The notes: generated by a model not told the origin, from the sequence alone. 43,561 nucleotides of DNA from Ferruginibacter sp. (GCA_014379905.1 JACMKX010000100.1:1-43561); one strand, 5' to 3'; shown: positions 1 through 8,663, counted from the stretch's first letter. Numbers and translations are program-made.

Positions 1-415
1 CATCCGCCGTATTAACGCCATGAACTACAGTTGGCGTGTCTTTGCTTTTGGTTGGCCCTGAAATAATCACAGTACGTCCACCAGCATTAATGTGTTTCTC
101 TGCATCTTCCCTTTTAGTGAACAATCCGGTACTTTCTATCACCACATCAATATTCAAATCTTTCCAGGGAAGTTTTGCAGGGTCTTTTTCAGAAAAGAAT
201 AGTACCCTGTTGCCATTTATATGTAAATGGTTTTCATGTACCGAAACGTTGCCGGAATATTTTCCATAAATGCTGTCATACATTAGAAGGTAGGCTGCAT
301 TCTCTACACTCATCAAGTCATTGATGGCTATAATCTCAAGGCCAGGCGTATCCATAATTACTTTTAAAGCTGCCCTGCCAATTCTGCCAAATCCATTAAT
401 TGATATTCTTTTCAT
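1..415 (-). CDS. gap: Glyceraldehyde-3-phosphate dehydrogenase, N-terminal part (cut by window edge)
   Basis: The protein starts MKRISINGFGRIGRAALKV, the classic NAD-binding Rossmann start of GAPDH with the GFGRIGR motif, followed by a VIESTGLFTKREDAEKH segment typical of the NAD domain. The enzyme oxidises glyceraldehyde-3-phosphate to 1,3-bisphosphoglycerate in glycolysis, in the cytoplasm. About 138 codons are visible; the catalytic cysteine lies beyond the window, so the active site cannot be checked. The segment SGPTKSKDTPTVVHGVN replaces the more common SAPAKGEDVPTFVMGVN-like stretch, so this may be a divergent paralogue. The start ATG at 413-415 is the natural one because GAPDH proteins begin right at the KRxxINGFGRIGR motif. 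Confidence 0.93.
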   Translation of the reverse strand, partial: MKRISINGFGRIGRAALKVIMDTPGLEIIAINDLMSVENAAYLLMYDSIYGKYSGNVSVHENHLHINGNRVLFFSEKDPAKLPWKDLNIDVVIESTGLFTKREDAEKHINAGGRTVIISGPTKSKDTPTVVHGVNTAD

Positions 416-786
416 TTTACGGTCCTTTTAATAAAATCAAATTATTTAATAATTGCCTTGTAAAAATGAGAATTTGAACAATAGCGCGTTTGGCTTTGCC
501 ATCAATACTTTTTGATTTTTAGATTCAATGTTTAATTTCGATAAAGCAGTGAATTATATTTTCAAAAATGATGGGCTTTATTGAATACAATAAACTTTCA
601 ACCATCCTCACTTTCGAATAACAAACATTAATGGTTAAGATTAGTTTGTTTTATCTGGCTTTTGACGAGTGTTTGTATGGTGCCACTATCGATTCTCCAC
701 AGATTCACTGCACACCAAATTTTTTTTGGAATAAGTAATTAGAAACTAATCGCAAGGAATAGTTATCTATTTATGTTATACATTAA
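416..786. other. Intergenic region between gap and the PKD pseudogene
   Basis: AT-rich and without a credible gene on either strand. It must contain the gap promoter (minus strand), but I could not find a clean TAnnTTTG box at a convincing distance. No long inverted repeat stands out. Confidence 0.5.
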
Positions 787-1593
787 ATGATGAAACGATT
801 TTTACTTCATCCGGTATTACTGCTGTTTACGATTACTGTATCTCCTTTTACCTATGCACAAAAAGAACATGGATTCACCTGATACATTCAATGTCACCCT
901 AACAATCAACAAACCGGCAGTATGTGGCGGAACCTTTACCGGGATAAGAAGAGTTATTTTTGACAGGTATACAGCACAAGCTTTCTAGGTAAATGCCATC
1001 TGCGGTAGCCCTAACATCGGCTTCATCAATGGTTCCAGTATTGAAGCTGGAGGAAACATCGCGGCCTACAGTTGGGACTTTGGTGATGGTAATACCTCAG
1101 CGCAACAAATTCTACGCACACCTATGCGGGTTATGGACGTTATACCGTCAAGCTGATTACTATATCAGCCGACCTATGCCATACTAAAGACACTGCGACT
1201 GAAGCCATCAGCATTGCAAGGATTCCAAATGCTAATTTTAGTTACACCAGTGGTTTTTACACTTCCCCTGTTTCATTGAGTGACTTCTCTACTATTCCTA
1301 CAGGATTAATCGGTTCCGGGCGATGGGAATTTAGGGATGCCAATATTTCGAATGTGCAACATCCTGCTCACCAATATTCTCTGCCCGGAACTTATGCCAT
1401 CTGGTTAATTGTAGCGGGTAATGCGCTATGTGCATCAGATACTATAGATCAGCAAGTAAGGGTAGGAGATATGCCTTTGGTAGATTTTACATTGCCAGCC
1501 GTTTGCCTGCTGGACGCCAACCCTATTGTAAAATCGGTAGGCATTAAGGCCGTAACCATGTTGGTGCAGACTGACAAAGGTTGTAGATCTTAA
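787..1593 (+). pseudogene. Decayed secreted protein with PKD domains
   Basis: An ATG at 787 opens a signal-peptide-like segment (MMKRFLLHPVLLLFTITVSP, ending near FTYAQ) that stops at TGA 880-882. The reading continues in another frame from about 873 (SPDTFNVTLTINKPAVCGG), meets TAG at 986-988, and goes on in that frame with NAICGSPNIGF and the PKD signature YSWDFGDGNTS. Near 1108 it shifts again, to THTYAGYGRYTVKLITISAD, and then runs open to TAA at 1591-1593 with a second PKD-like repeat (GRWEFRDANIS ... HQYSLPGTYAIWLIV). PKD domains are beta-sandwich modules of secreted or surface proteins in Bacteroidota. At least two frameshifts and one in-frame stop break the gene, and it ends without a recognisable sorting domain, so it is also truncated. 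Sequencing error is an alternative but needs several independent errors. Confidence 0.75.
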
Positions 1594-1644
1594 AGATGAA
1601 TTGAAGAACCTTCGAACGGGCGCAAGATGATTCCTAAAAAACAA

Positions 1645-1677
1645 AAAAGCCTGCAAATACAAAGTTTGCAGGCTTTT
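1645..1677. terminator. Strong hairpin terminator after the PKD pseudogene
   Basis: The arms AAAAGCCTGCAAA (1645-1657) and TTTGCAGGCTTTT (1665-1677) are perfectly complementary over 13 bp with a 7-nt loop, flanked by A and T runs. It can act on either strand. It sits 51 bp after the end of the decayed gene, which fits a remnant of that gene's original 3' end. Confidence 0.75.
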
Positions 1678-1685
1678 GCATATTT

Positions 1686-1722
1686 TGGTAGGCGAAGAGT
1701 GGATTCACAGTGAATCGAACCC
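1686..1722 (-). other. tRNA 3'-end-like remnant, possible old attachment site
   Basis: On the minus strand this reads GGGTTCGATTC, a T-loop-like core, then a short insertion and CCACTCTTCGCCTACCA, which resembles a tRNA T-arm, acceptor strand and encoded CCA. No matching D-arm, anticodon arm or 5' acceptor strand is visible next to it, so it is not a functional tRNA. Such scraps can be left when an integrative element enters a tRNA gene. A chance match is possible. Confidence 0.25.
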
Positions 1723-1880
1723 AATGCACAAACCTTTCAAGCTTCACGCTTCCTGTAAATTTTATTTGTCTGCTCACCGGATAACTCACCACCTTTTAAT
1801 CGGTTAATTTGATCGATAAAATTGCTTATCGATTTAACACGAACTGTTAGAATTTTAAGATAAGAAATTTGTGATTTTTG

Positions 1881-1888
1881 TATATTTG
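1881..1888 (+). promoter_or_regulatory. -7 promoter box TATATTTG
   Basis: An exact match to the Bacteroidota -7 consensus TAnnTTTG. The -33 element is weak. No protein gene follows on this strand; the next structure is the hairpin at 2031-2060, so it would drive a short transcript. Confidence 0.35.
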
Positions 1889-1893
1889 TACAG

Positions 1894-2062
1894 TGAAATT
1901 AAATAAAGTAAAGTTGAGTGTGATATTGTTTGAAAAAACTGATTTGATAGACTAAAAAATAGACCAAAAAAATTAAAGCATTGATCCTCTGTTGGTTGTT
2001 TTTCAATGACGAATCCGCCAGGGACCTCCGAAAGGGGCTATCAATGAGATAGTCCCTTTTTC
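1894..2062 (+). ncRNA. Candidate small RNA of about 165 nt
   Basis: The candidate is bounded by a TAnnTTTG box (1881-1888) and a hairpin followed by a T-rich run (2031-2062), with no good coding frame on the plus strand. The 83-residue minus-strand reading frame over it has no recognisable protein features. I do not recognise the RNA: it does not show tmRNA, RNase P, 6S or SRP RNA core sequences. It is inferred only from its promoter and terminator. Confidence 0.25.
2031..2062 (+). terminator. Rho-independent-type hairpin
   Basis: GGGGCTATC (2034-2042) pairs with GATAGTCCC (2048-2056), with one G-U wobble and a loop of about five bases, followed by TTTTTC. It is a plausible terminator for the candidate small RNA. 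Confidence 0.5.
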
Positions 2063-2420
2063 TATTCTTACCTATCCTTACTGTTAGCCCTTTGATTTCA
2101 GAAGGTTGTAACATTTTTAGGCTTCCTGCATTTTTGCCTCCGCAATACATGTAAGATTAATCGTTTATTACTTACTTTGAATTTGCAAACGCTCCGTAAA
2201 TCAAATAGCACGGAAACACCCGGAGATAGGATAAATTCTGCCATTTAGCTGACTCTGAAAACAGTTGTTCTTTACCTCTTTTGGGCATTTTTTGCTTTTT
2301 TATATTATCGTACGTCAATAGAACAGCAAAGATTTTATTCGCTCTGTGCCGGCGAAATGAACCGGATCAGTTAAGTCCGAAAAAATGTATATTACATAGT
2401 ATCCCTTTATTATTCCTTTT

Positions 2421-4781
2421 ATGCAAACAGATCAGACAAAGAATGTAAATTCAAACAAAGCTTTTCATCCTAGCGGCACATCCCAGGGTTCCTTACATGA
2501 ATTAGCCTTTAATAACACGGCCCAGGCCTGCATTATTTTCTCAGTTAAAACAGGTAAAATGGTCACCGCAAATAATGCGGCCTGCGAATTGTTAGGATAT
2601 ACTGAAGAAGAAATATTAGGCAAAAGAAGGTCGGGGCTTTTCAATGTTAAGGAAACAAATTTCCGGAAAATGCTTTTAAAAAGAAAAGCCGAAGGGCAGG
2701 CAATTGCAAATGTACATGCAATCTTAAAAAACGGCGATCTTCTTCCCTGCGAAATCAGTTCATCTCTTTTTAAAGACCAGGAGGGAATAGAAACCTCTGT
2801 TACTACTATCAGGGATATGCGCCCGGCTATAGCTATACAAAAAAGGAAAGATATTAAAAAGGATAAATTATCCAAGAGCAATATTCAAAAGGAACAACAT
2901 AAATCGGAAGTTTTGTTGGAGCAAACCAACCAATGGCTGAAATATTTTGCTGAAACTTCTTATGATGTGATGTGGGACTGGGACATCTCAACAGGAAAAA
3001 TTTATGTTGGCAATAGTATAGAAGATGTGTTTGGCTATAAAATAGAAAATGACCTGATTGATTACGACATCCTGGGTCAATATCTTGAACCAACAGAAAA
3101 ACTTATTGTCCAAAATAAGATTAAGAGAAGTTTGTCGTCCCGGAAAAAATCGTGGGAAGATTCGTTTTCGATCCTTCGCAAGGATGGGGTAATGGCGTCC
3201 TCCACTTCCCGTGCCTCCATTATAAGGGATGAAAACGGACAAGCCATAAGGTTAGTAGGTGCCACACAAGACGTTAGCAAGATACTTACCCTGGAAAAAG
3301 CTTTACAAGATCAGGAAATCTTTCAGCAGGAGGATAAAGAAAAAATCAGGCTGATTACCAAGCTTTCGTTTGATGTGATATGGGATTGGGATCTTACAAC
3401 TAACCAGGTATTCATAGGTGAAGGGTTTAAAGAGCTGTTTGGTTATACAATAAAAAAAAATAAAGGCGACATGACAAAGGATTGGGTAAATCATATTCAT
3501 CCTGATGATAAAGGTTCAATCTCTGCAGAACTAGCCAATACGATCAAGTCTAAAGCAAAACACTGGAAACACGCCTACAGGATCATCCGGTCGGACGGAA
3601 CAATTGCCAAAGTGTATGTTAGAGCTGATATAATACGAAGTGCCGACGGAAGGGCTTACCGGATGATTGGCGCTGTACAGGATCTTACCCGTCAAAAAAA
3701 ACTGGAGGAACAACTGGATCTTGAGATAAAAAATAATAATAATCTTCTTCAGACTTATGAAGAAAATTTCAATCTCATTTTCAATTCTTCTTCCGATATT
3801 TTATATGATATAGACCTGGTTAATGACGCGATTATAGTAAGTGATGCTTTTGAAAAAAAACTGGGATATAAAGTAATTAACAATAAATCATCCTTAAAGG
3901 AATGGATAAGCCATGTACACCCGGAAGACAAGGTGATATTAAAGAGAGATTTTCAACGAGTGCTCAATACAAGCGATGCTGACTGGAAATTTAATTTTCG
4001 TTATTTGCGATTTGATAATGCTGTAGTTGCTATGTCAGGAAATGCTGTTGTATTGCGTCGTCCTAATGGAGAAGCCTACCGGGTGATCGGGTCTATGCAG
4101 GATGCAGACAAACAAAAACATATTGAAAAAGAATTGATTCCGGAAATCGAGTCAAGGGAAAACGAGATGATATATGCATTGAATGAAGCCAGGATAGCAG
4201 AGCGTTCTGAAATCGGTAAGGAGCTTCATGATAATGTAAATCAATTACTTGGTGCTTCCAAGCTCTACGTTGAAATGGCAAAAAAGGGCGGAAAAAACAG
4301 CAAAATGTACCTTGACAGATCGACTGAGTATACGCTTACTGCTATTGAGGAAATACGTAAACTATCAAAAGGCCTTGCCAGCGATGCTTTAAATGTGTTA
4401 GGCCTTTTGGGTTCAATCAGGAATTTGGCAGCGGATATAATGGAAGTGCAACCCCTTACAATAACACTTAACTTAGACACATCCATTGAAAAACTAATTA
4501 ATGATCATGTAAAATTGAACCTCTACCGAATAGTACAGGAACAGTTTAATAATATTATTAAACATGCCAACGCATCAACCATCTCTGTTTCATTTCGGCG
4601 TAATGAGCATCTTGCACAATTAACTATTACTGACGATGGTAAAGGGTTTGACGTTTTTGAAACACAGGAGGGTATTGGCCTGAAAAATATAAACGAGCGT
4701 GCCAGAATTATTCATGCAAATTCAGAGACCGTCTCCGAAATCGGAAAGGGGACTACATTTTCTCTCAAACTAAATATGTAA
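2421..4781 (+). CDS. Multi-PAS sensor histidine kinase, HisKA_3 (NarX/DegS-like) type
   Basis: 786 residues with no signal peptide or membrane segment, so probably a cytoplasmic sensor. Four PAS-type modules can be read: about 30-135 (ANNAACELLGYTEEEILGK), 170-290 (DVMWDWDISTGKIYVG ... RLVGATQDVS), 310-425 (DVIWDWDLTTNQVFIG ... MIGAVQDLTRQKK) and 455-575 (DILYDIDLVNDAIIVS). The kinase part has the HisKA_3 box KELHDNVNQLLGA with the phospho-accepting His at residue 603, then an HATPase domain with N box EQFNNIIKHANAS, DDGKGFD and GIGLKNINERA. HisKA_3 kinases normally signal to NarL/LuxR-type response regulators, but none is next to it; the convergent neighbour is a LytTR regulator. PAS 2 and PAS 3 look like recent duplicates. 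The ligand cannot be told. Confidence 0.9.
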   Translation: MQTDQTKNVNSNKAFHPSGTSQGSLHELAFNNTAQACIIFSVKTGKMVTANNAACELLGYTEEEILGKRRSGLFNVKETNFRKMLLKRKAEGQAIANVHAILKNGDLLPCEISSSLFKDQEGIETSVTTIRDMRPAIAIQKRKDIKKDKLSKSNIQKEQHKSEVLLEQTNQWLKYFAETSYDVMWDWDISTGKIYVGNSIEDVFGYKIENDLIDYDILGQYLEPTEKLIVQNKIKRSLSSRKKSWEDSFSILRKDGVMASSTSRASIIRDENGQAIRLVGATQDVSKILTLEKALQDQEIFQQEDKEKIRLITKLSFDVIWDWDLTTNQVFIGEGFKELFGYTIKKNKGDMTKDWVNHIHPDDKGSISAELANTIKSKAKHWKHAYRIIRSDGTIAKVYVRADIIRSADGRAYRMIGAVQDLTRQKKLEEQLDLEIKNNNNLLQTYEENFNLIFNSSSDILYDIDLVNDAIIVSDAFEKKLGYKVINNKSSLKEWISHVHPEDKVILKRDFQRVLNTSDADWKFNFRYLRFDNAVVAMSGNAVVLRRPNGEAYRVIGSMQDADKQKHIEKELIPEIESRENEMIYALNEARIAERSEIGKELHDNVNQLLGASKLYVEMAKKGGKNSKMYLDRSTEYTLTAIEEIRKLSKGLASDALNVLGLLGSIRNLAADIMEVQPLTITLNLDTSIEKLINDHVKLNLYRIVQEQFNNIIKHANASTISVSFRRNEHLAQLTITDDGKGFDVFETQEGIGLKNINERARIIHANSETVSEIGKGTTFSLKLNM

Positions 4782-4965
4782 CTATGGTCATTGGGTAATT
4801 TTACCAGAAATCTTTAGTTGATATGCTCGCAGGGTTCACTCATGAAGTAATCAGTTAATAATACTTGGTGCTATTGAAACGGATGCAAAACAGATTATAC
4901 AATTGAAAACATCTGGGTAAAAAACATGTAAGCGGATCGGGAATGAAAGAAGTGCAGGGATAGGA
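4782..4965. other. Intergenic gap between two convergent signalling genes
   Basis: No intact gene. Reading the plus strand in shifting frames gives short protein-like pieces (for example MLAGFTHEVIS and LGAIETDAKQIIQLKTSG), which could be a decayed coding remnant, but this is weak. No convincing terminator hairpin was found. Confidence 0.3.
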
Positions 4966-5736
4966 CTAACTATCCAGCCATTTTTTAAATGCCGGTGCTT
5001 TTTCCCTGCTGATATCAATGTCCAGGTTTGCCTGGATGATGAGTTTTAAAGAAAGCTTTCCTGTAGGATGTGCATGTACAGATTTAACCGCATTTTCATT
5101 TACAATATACTGCCTGTTGGCCCTATAGAATTTTGCGGGGTTTAATAATTCTTCTATTTCTTCAAGTGTGCCATAGTCCAGGATGTGACGCTGGTTATCA
5201 AAAGTGCAGAGATAAATGAGTTGATCCCGTACAAAGTAAGCAATGTCATTTGTTTTTACGGGTAAAAGGGTATTGCGAAAATTTACAATAAATTTTTCTT
5301 TATGATTTATTTGCTGGAAGCTGCCGGGAGCCAGTGCTGTTAATAACGCGGCTACATCCAGTGGAAGCACTTGTTTATTTTGTAATAATTTTCTGCATTT
5401 GGCAATGGCGTTGTTCAGATCCTCCTTATTAATCGGTTTCAATAAATAGTCGATGCCATTGGTTTTAAAAGCCTGTAGGGCATATTCATTAAATGCCGTA
5501 GTAAAAATAACAGGGCATTGCAGGTTGAACGACTGAAATATTTCAAAACTTACGCCATCACTTAATTGAACATCCATAAAAATAAGATCGGGTTCTGCAT
5601 TTTCCCTAAGCCAGTTTTTAGCAGTTTTCAGGCTTGGCAGCGTAGCCTGTATCCTTATATCGGGGGCAACTTCTCCTATTTTTTTTAAGAGCTCCTTGGC
5701 TACCAGGCTTTCATCTTCTATAATTATGGCGTTCAT
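4966..5736 (-). CDS. LytTR-family response regulator
   Basis: 256 residues. The receiver domain spans about 1-120, with acidic pocket IIIEDE (E7, D8), phospho-acceptor Asp55 in LIFMDVQLSD, the TT switch region VIFTTAFNEYA and the conserved Lys in DYLLKPINKED. A LytTR DNA-binding domain follows at about 150-255 (KTNDIAYFVRDQLIYLC ... FYRANRQYIVNENAVKSV). Such regulators bind direct-repeat promoter sites and are normally phosphorylated by LytS/HisKA-PF06580-type kinases; the Reg_prop kinase at 11833-14886 is of that class, but the pairing is only inferred. It lies 67 bp after the stand-alone LytTR gene on the same strand and probably shares its transcript. Confidence 0.93.
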   Translation of the reverse strand: MNAIIIEDESLVAKELLKKIGEVAPDIRIQATLPSLKTAKNWLRENAEPDLIFMDVQLSDGVSFEIFQSFNLQCPVIFTTAFNEYALQAFKTNGIDYLLKPINKEDLNNAIAKCRKLLQNKQVLPLDVAALLTALAPGSFQQINHKEKFIVNFRNTLLPVKTNDIAYFVRDQLIYLCTFDNQRHILDYGTLEEIEELLNPAKFYRANRQYIVNENAVKSVHAHPTGKLSLKLIIQANLDIDISREKAPAFKKWLDS

Positions 5737-5803
5737 TAACTGCTATTTTTCTTACTAAGAATATAAATGAAAGATACAATATTTGCCAGCTTTAAGCCTG
5801 TTT

Positions 5804-6205
5804 TTACATGCTTAAAAGCAGCATTTTTTCCTGTACCATTTTTTTATTTCGGCGCGACACCGGAAGCATATCATTGTTACACATTCCTATTTTTGGCAAT
5901 TTACCACGAACGTATTTTTCCATATAATGGAGGTTAACAAGGTGTGTACGGTGTATTCTGGAAAAATGTCTTCCAGCAAGCAATTCGTCAAAATGCGCCA
6001 GCACTTTTGACACGATCAGGGTTTGTCCATTCATAAAAAACAATTTGCTGTAATTCGAAATGGACTGGATGCGAACAATATCTTTTATATCTATGTAATA
6101 AATATAAGTGATTGTTGCCACCCGTATTTTATCATCAAAAATGTGAGGGTCCTGGCTGCATCCCTCCTCATTCCTTTTAAAATAAGTAGTTTCCAACTGG
6201 AGCAT
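5804..6205 (-). CDS. Stand-alone LytTR DNA-binding protein without a receiver domain
   Basis: 133 residues. The whole C-terminal part is a LytTR fold: DIKDIVRIQSISNYSKLFF, TLIVSKVLAHFDELL and HFSRIHRTHLVNLHYMEKYV, the last being the usual R-x-H-R-x-x-L-V-N core. The N-terminal 30 residues are not a receiver and lack phospho-acceptor features. It is likely a transcription factor controlled by abundance or by partner binding rather than phosphorylation. The gene begins 40 bp after the end of the S74 repeat-protein gene and is followed by the LytTR response regulator, so the three look like an operon. A weak -7-like box on the minus strand (6221-6228) could give it a separate promoter. Confidence 0.88.
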   Translation of the reverse strand: MLQLETTYFKRNEEGCSQDPHIFDDKIRVATITYIYYIDIKDIVRIQSISNYSKLFFMNGQTLIVSKVLAHFDELLAGRHFSRIHRTHLVNLHYMEKYVRGKLPKIGMCNNDMLPVSRRNKKMVQEKMLLLSM

Positions 6206-6245
6206 AAAATATTATTTATTGAAAGATAAAAACCTACGCTGAGCT

Positions 6246-8627
6246 TTATCGGTTTTCTTTATTTTTTAAAATTTCTATTTCTTTCTGAAGTTGTTCAATT
6301 AAATGCTGTTGCTCCTGCACCGCTTTTACAAGAGGTACCACAAATGCTGCATACCGCAATCCATAAATTCCGCCGGATTTTTCAGGCGCATCTATCCCAT
6401 TGAACTCGAATCCGGTTTCTTTTGCAGCAGCTTCAACTTCCTGTGCTATAAAGCCTGTGTAATTAACCTGTTTGGTTGTAGATCCAATACCTGGTCCCAT
6501 ACTATCAGGAATATTCAATTGTTTATTCAGTGATTTCAGATCCAGGTTATAACTAACCGGGTGCAGTTTCATAATAAATGCCAGACCCTTTACATTTTCC
6601 CGCACATTAATTTTATAACGTCCGTCACTCAGGGCTGTCCAGTCAACCAGGCCACCGATAGAAGTAATATTGGCATTGCCGATACGTACCTGGTTGCTGG
6701 CCGTTATTTTTGTATTATAGCCAATAGCTGTACTGTTATGGTAAACATTGGCAGCGTTGTCATTATTGGTATTGGCACCTAACAGTGTAACATAATTGTC
6801 GTTGAACGTTATGTTGCCGGCGTTGTATCCAACAGCAGTATTGAATGATCCGTAATTAGCATTCAAAGCATCTTTGCCCATTGCGGTATTTTGCGAGCCG
6901 CTGGTATTGTTTAACAAGGCCGAAAATCCAACAGCAGTATTATTGTATCCGGTTGAATTATTAACCAGTGCATACATACCTGTCGCTGTGCTGTAACTTC
7001 CTGATGTATTATCATATAAGGCCCTGAACCCAACAGCAGTATTATGAGAGCCACCTATATTGTTATACAATGATTTACTTCCAACTGCTGTGTTGTTAAC
7101 AGCATTAACAGCATTTGTTACATTTAAACCGTTCCTGAATAATGCCGAATCACCCACAGCCACTATGTTTTTTTGAATGGTACTGTTTTGTAAGGCTGCT
7201 ATACCAATAGCTACATTAGAATAACCGGTGGTATTAGACTGCAGTGATGAAACTCCCAGGGCAGTATTATTATTTCCGGATGTATTATTAAACAAAGCAT
7301 TAAATCCTGCAGCTGTATTATTGTCGCCGATGGTATTTGTTCTCAATGAAAACCCTCCAAGGGCAGAATTATAGTGCGCCATTTCATTATTGAGTAAAGA
7401 TTGGTAACCTATGGCTGTATTATCATTGCCCGTGTTATCTCTTAAAGAATAACTTCCTGCAGCCGTATTTCTATCACCGGTAATATTATTTTTTAATGAT
7501 TGGTAGCCATTGGCCGTATTGTAACTTCCGCGGGTATTTAATAAAAGAGATTTACTTCCTACGGCGGTATTTGAAATGGCCTCGTGCAGGGTAAGCACAT
7601 TCAGGCCATTATTAAAAAGAGAAGAATCACCTATTGCCACACTATTGTTATGTACTTTGTTATTATATAAAGCTGCAATGCCCATGGCGGTATTGGAATA
7701 ACCTGTTGTATTCATAAATAAACTGTTTCTACCCAAAGCTGTGTTGGTACTTCCTGTTGTATTGGCGAAAAGAGCAGATTCTCCTGTAGCTGTATTTTCA
7801 GTGCCCGTTGTGTTTGATATCAAACTGAGTGCGCCCATGGCAGTATTATAATTACCTGTAGTGTTGGAGGTTAATGATCCAAATCCTGTGGCAGTATTTC
7901 TTACCGCTTTATTAGAAGCCAATGACTGGTTGCCGATGGCGGTGTTTCCATCTCCATAAACATTCTGAGATAGTGCGCTTGATCCCACAGCAACATTATT
8001 TTCCCCATCAATATTATTCGACTGTGCGCCATAGCCGATAGCTATCAGCCCGCTTTCATTGATGGTCTTTTTAAGGGCTTTGTTCCCAATGGCAATATGG
8101 TTAGAAGATTGTGTCATGGATGCCAAAGTAGAATCCCCTAAAGCAAGATTCTGAGCGCCATTTACATTACTCAATCCGGCAGCAGTGCCAAGAAAATAAT
8201 TGGAGGATTCAGCATCCCATTTCCCTGCATATTTATTATTTAATTTAATTACCAACGGTTTATTATCGATGGTGCCCAAAAAATTAGTTGCCGGATTGGT
8301 GCCTGCATTTCCCTGTAAACTCCAGCCGCTTCCTGGAGCGGCTACAAGCGGCTGCCAGTTGGGTATTGCCGCTGTTCCTGCATTAAAATAAAACCCGGCG
8401 GCAACATCTGTCCGATAAATCAATAAGCCGGTAGCAGGATTTACGATCGCATTACTTTGCACTGTCGTCATTCGCGGAATTAATAAACCCTTGCTGGTAG
8501 ATTTTACATCGAGTATAGCGCTATTGTCGGGCTGAGTTCCGTCATTGTTAATACTCACGCCTTGCTGTGCTTTACCAGCCTGCATTATAAATTGTAAACA
8601 AAGGAATATGATTAGTGTATGCTTCAT
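6246..8627 (-). CDS. Secreted YadA-head-like repeat protein with C-terminal peptidase S74 chaperone domain
   Basis: 793 residues. A signal peptide ends near MQAGKAQ (about residue 21). It is followed by a Bacteroidota-type motif DNSAILDVKSTSKGLLIPRM. Residues about 145-640 are an array of short repeats of the form NTAxGxxSLxxNTxG, as in trimeric autotransporter head domains (left-handed beta roll). The end (about 667-770) is the S74 intramolecular chaperone: SDGRYK carries the Ser667 and Lys672 spacing of the self-cleaving dyad, with YTGFIAQEVE and YAAFVVPLVKAVQEQ downstream, then a short coiled coil. In known S74 proteins this domain trimerises the fibre and then cuts itself off. Likely a surface or secreted trimeric fibre; the target is unknown. 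Its start codon overlaps the last base of an out-of-frame stop of the small upstream gene. Confidence 0.88.
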   Translation of the reverse strand: MKHTLIIFLCLQFIMQAGKAQQGVSINNDGTQPDNSAILDVKSTSKGLLIPRMTTVQSNAIVNPATGLLIYRTDVAAGFYFNAGTAAIPNWQPLVAAPGSGWSLQGNAGTNPATNFLGTIDNKPLVIKLNNKYAGKWDAESSNYFLGTAAGLSNVNGAQNLALGDSTLASMTQSSNHIAIGNKALKKTINESGLIAIGYGAQSNNIDGENNVAVGSSALSQNVYGDGNTAIGNQSLASNKAVRNTATGFGSLTSNTTGNYNTAMGALSLISNTTGTENTATGESALFANTTGSTNTALGRNSLFMNTTGYSNTAMGIAALYNNKVHNNSVAIGDSSLFNNGLNVLTLHEAISNTAVGSKSLLLNTRGSYNTANGYQSLKNNITGDRNTAAGSYSLRDNTGNDNTAIGYQSLLNNEMAHYNSALGGFSLRTNTIGDNNTAAGFNALFNNTSGNNNTALGVSSLQSNTTGYSNVAIGIAALQNSTIQKNIVAVGDSALFRNGLNVTNAVNAVNNTAVGSKSLYNNIGGSHNTAVGFRALYDNTSGSYSTATGMYALVNNSTGYNNTAVGFSALLNNTSGSQNTAMGKDALNANYGSFNTAVGYNAGNITFNDNYVTLLGANTNNDNAANVYHNSTAIGYNTKITASNQVRIGNANITSIGGLVDWTALSDGRYKINVRENVKGLAFIMKLHPVSYNLDLKSLNKQLNIPDSMGPGIGSTTKQVNYTGFIAQEVEAAAKETGFEFNGIDAPEKSGGIYGLRYAAFVVPLVKAVQEQQHLIEQLQKEIEILKNKENR
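6700..8190 (-). repeat. Protein-coding tandem repeat array with a higher-order duplication
   Basis: The S74 protein gene carries about twenty degenerate repeats of roughly 45-75 bp coding for N-T-A-x-G-type beta-roll turns. On top of this there is a longer duplication with a period of 477 bp (159 residues): GYSNTAMGIAAL at about 7670-7703 recurs as GYSNVAIGIAAL at about 7193-7226, and both are followed by similar VAIGDS/VAVGDS, NNGLNV/RNGLNV and NTAVGSKSL segments. This is coding repetition, not a CRISPR. Confidence 0.75.
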
Positions 8628-8663
8628 TAGTTTTTTTTATATAGATAAACAATTTTGTTACCA

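Noticed and set aside
1276..1593. 105-residue reading frame taken as an intact gene
   Set aside because: It is the last in-frame piece of the broken PKD-domain gene and starts in the middle of a domain.
1686..1800. A functional tRNA gene on the minus strand
   Set aside because: Only a 3'-end-like stretch with an insertion is present; no anticodon arm or matching acceptor strand was found.
1899..2150. 83-residue minus-strand reading frame
   Set aside because: No recognisable domain, and it is largely the translation of a hairpin and AT-rich flanks; a small RNA on the other strand explains the region better.
6700..8190. Regularly repeated DNA that could be taken for a CRISPR array
   Set aside because: The repeats are degenerate, of variable length and lie in one long open frame coding for beta-roll turns; there are no conserved repeats with unique spacers and no cas genes.
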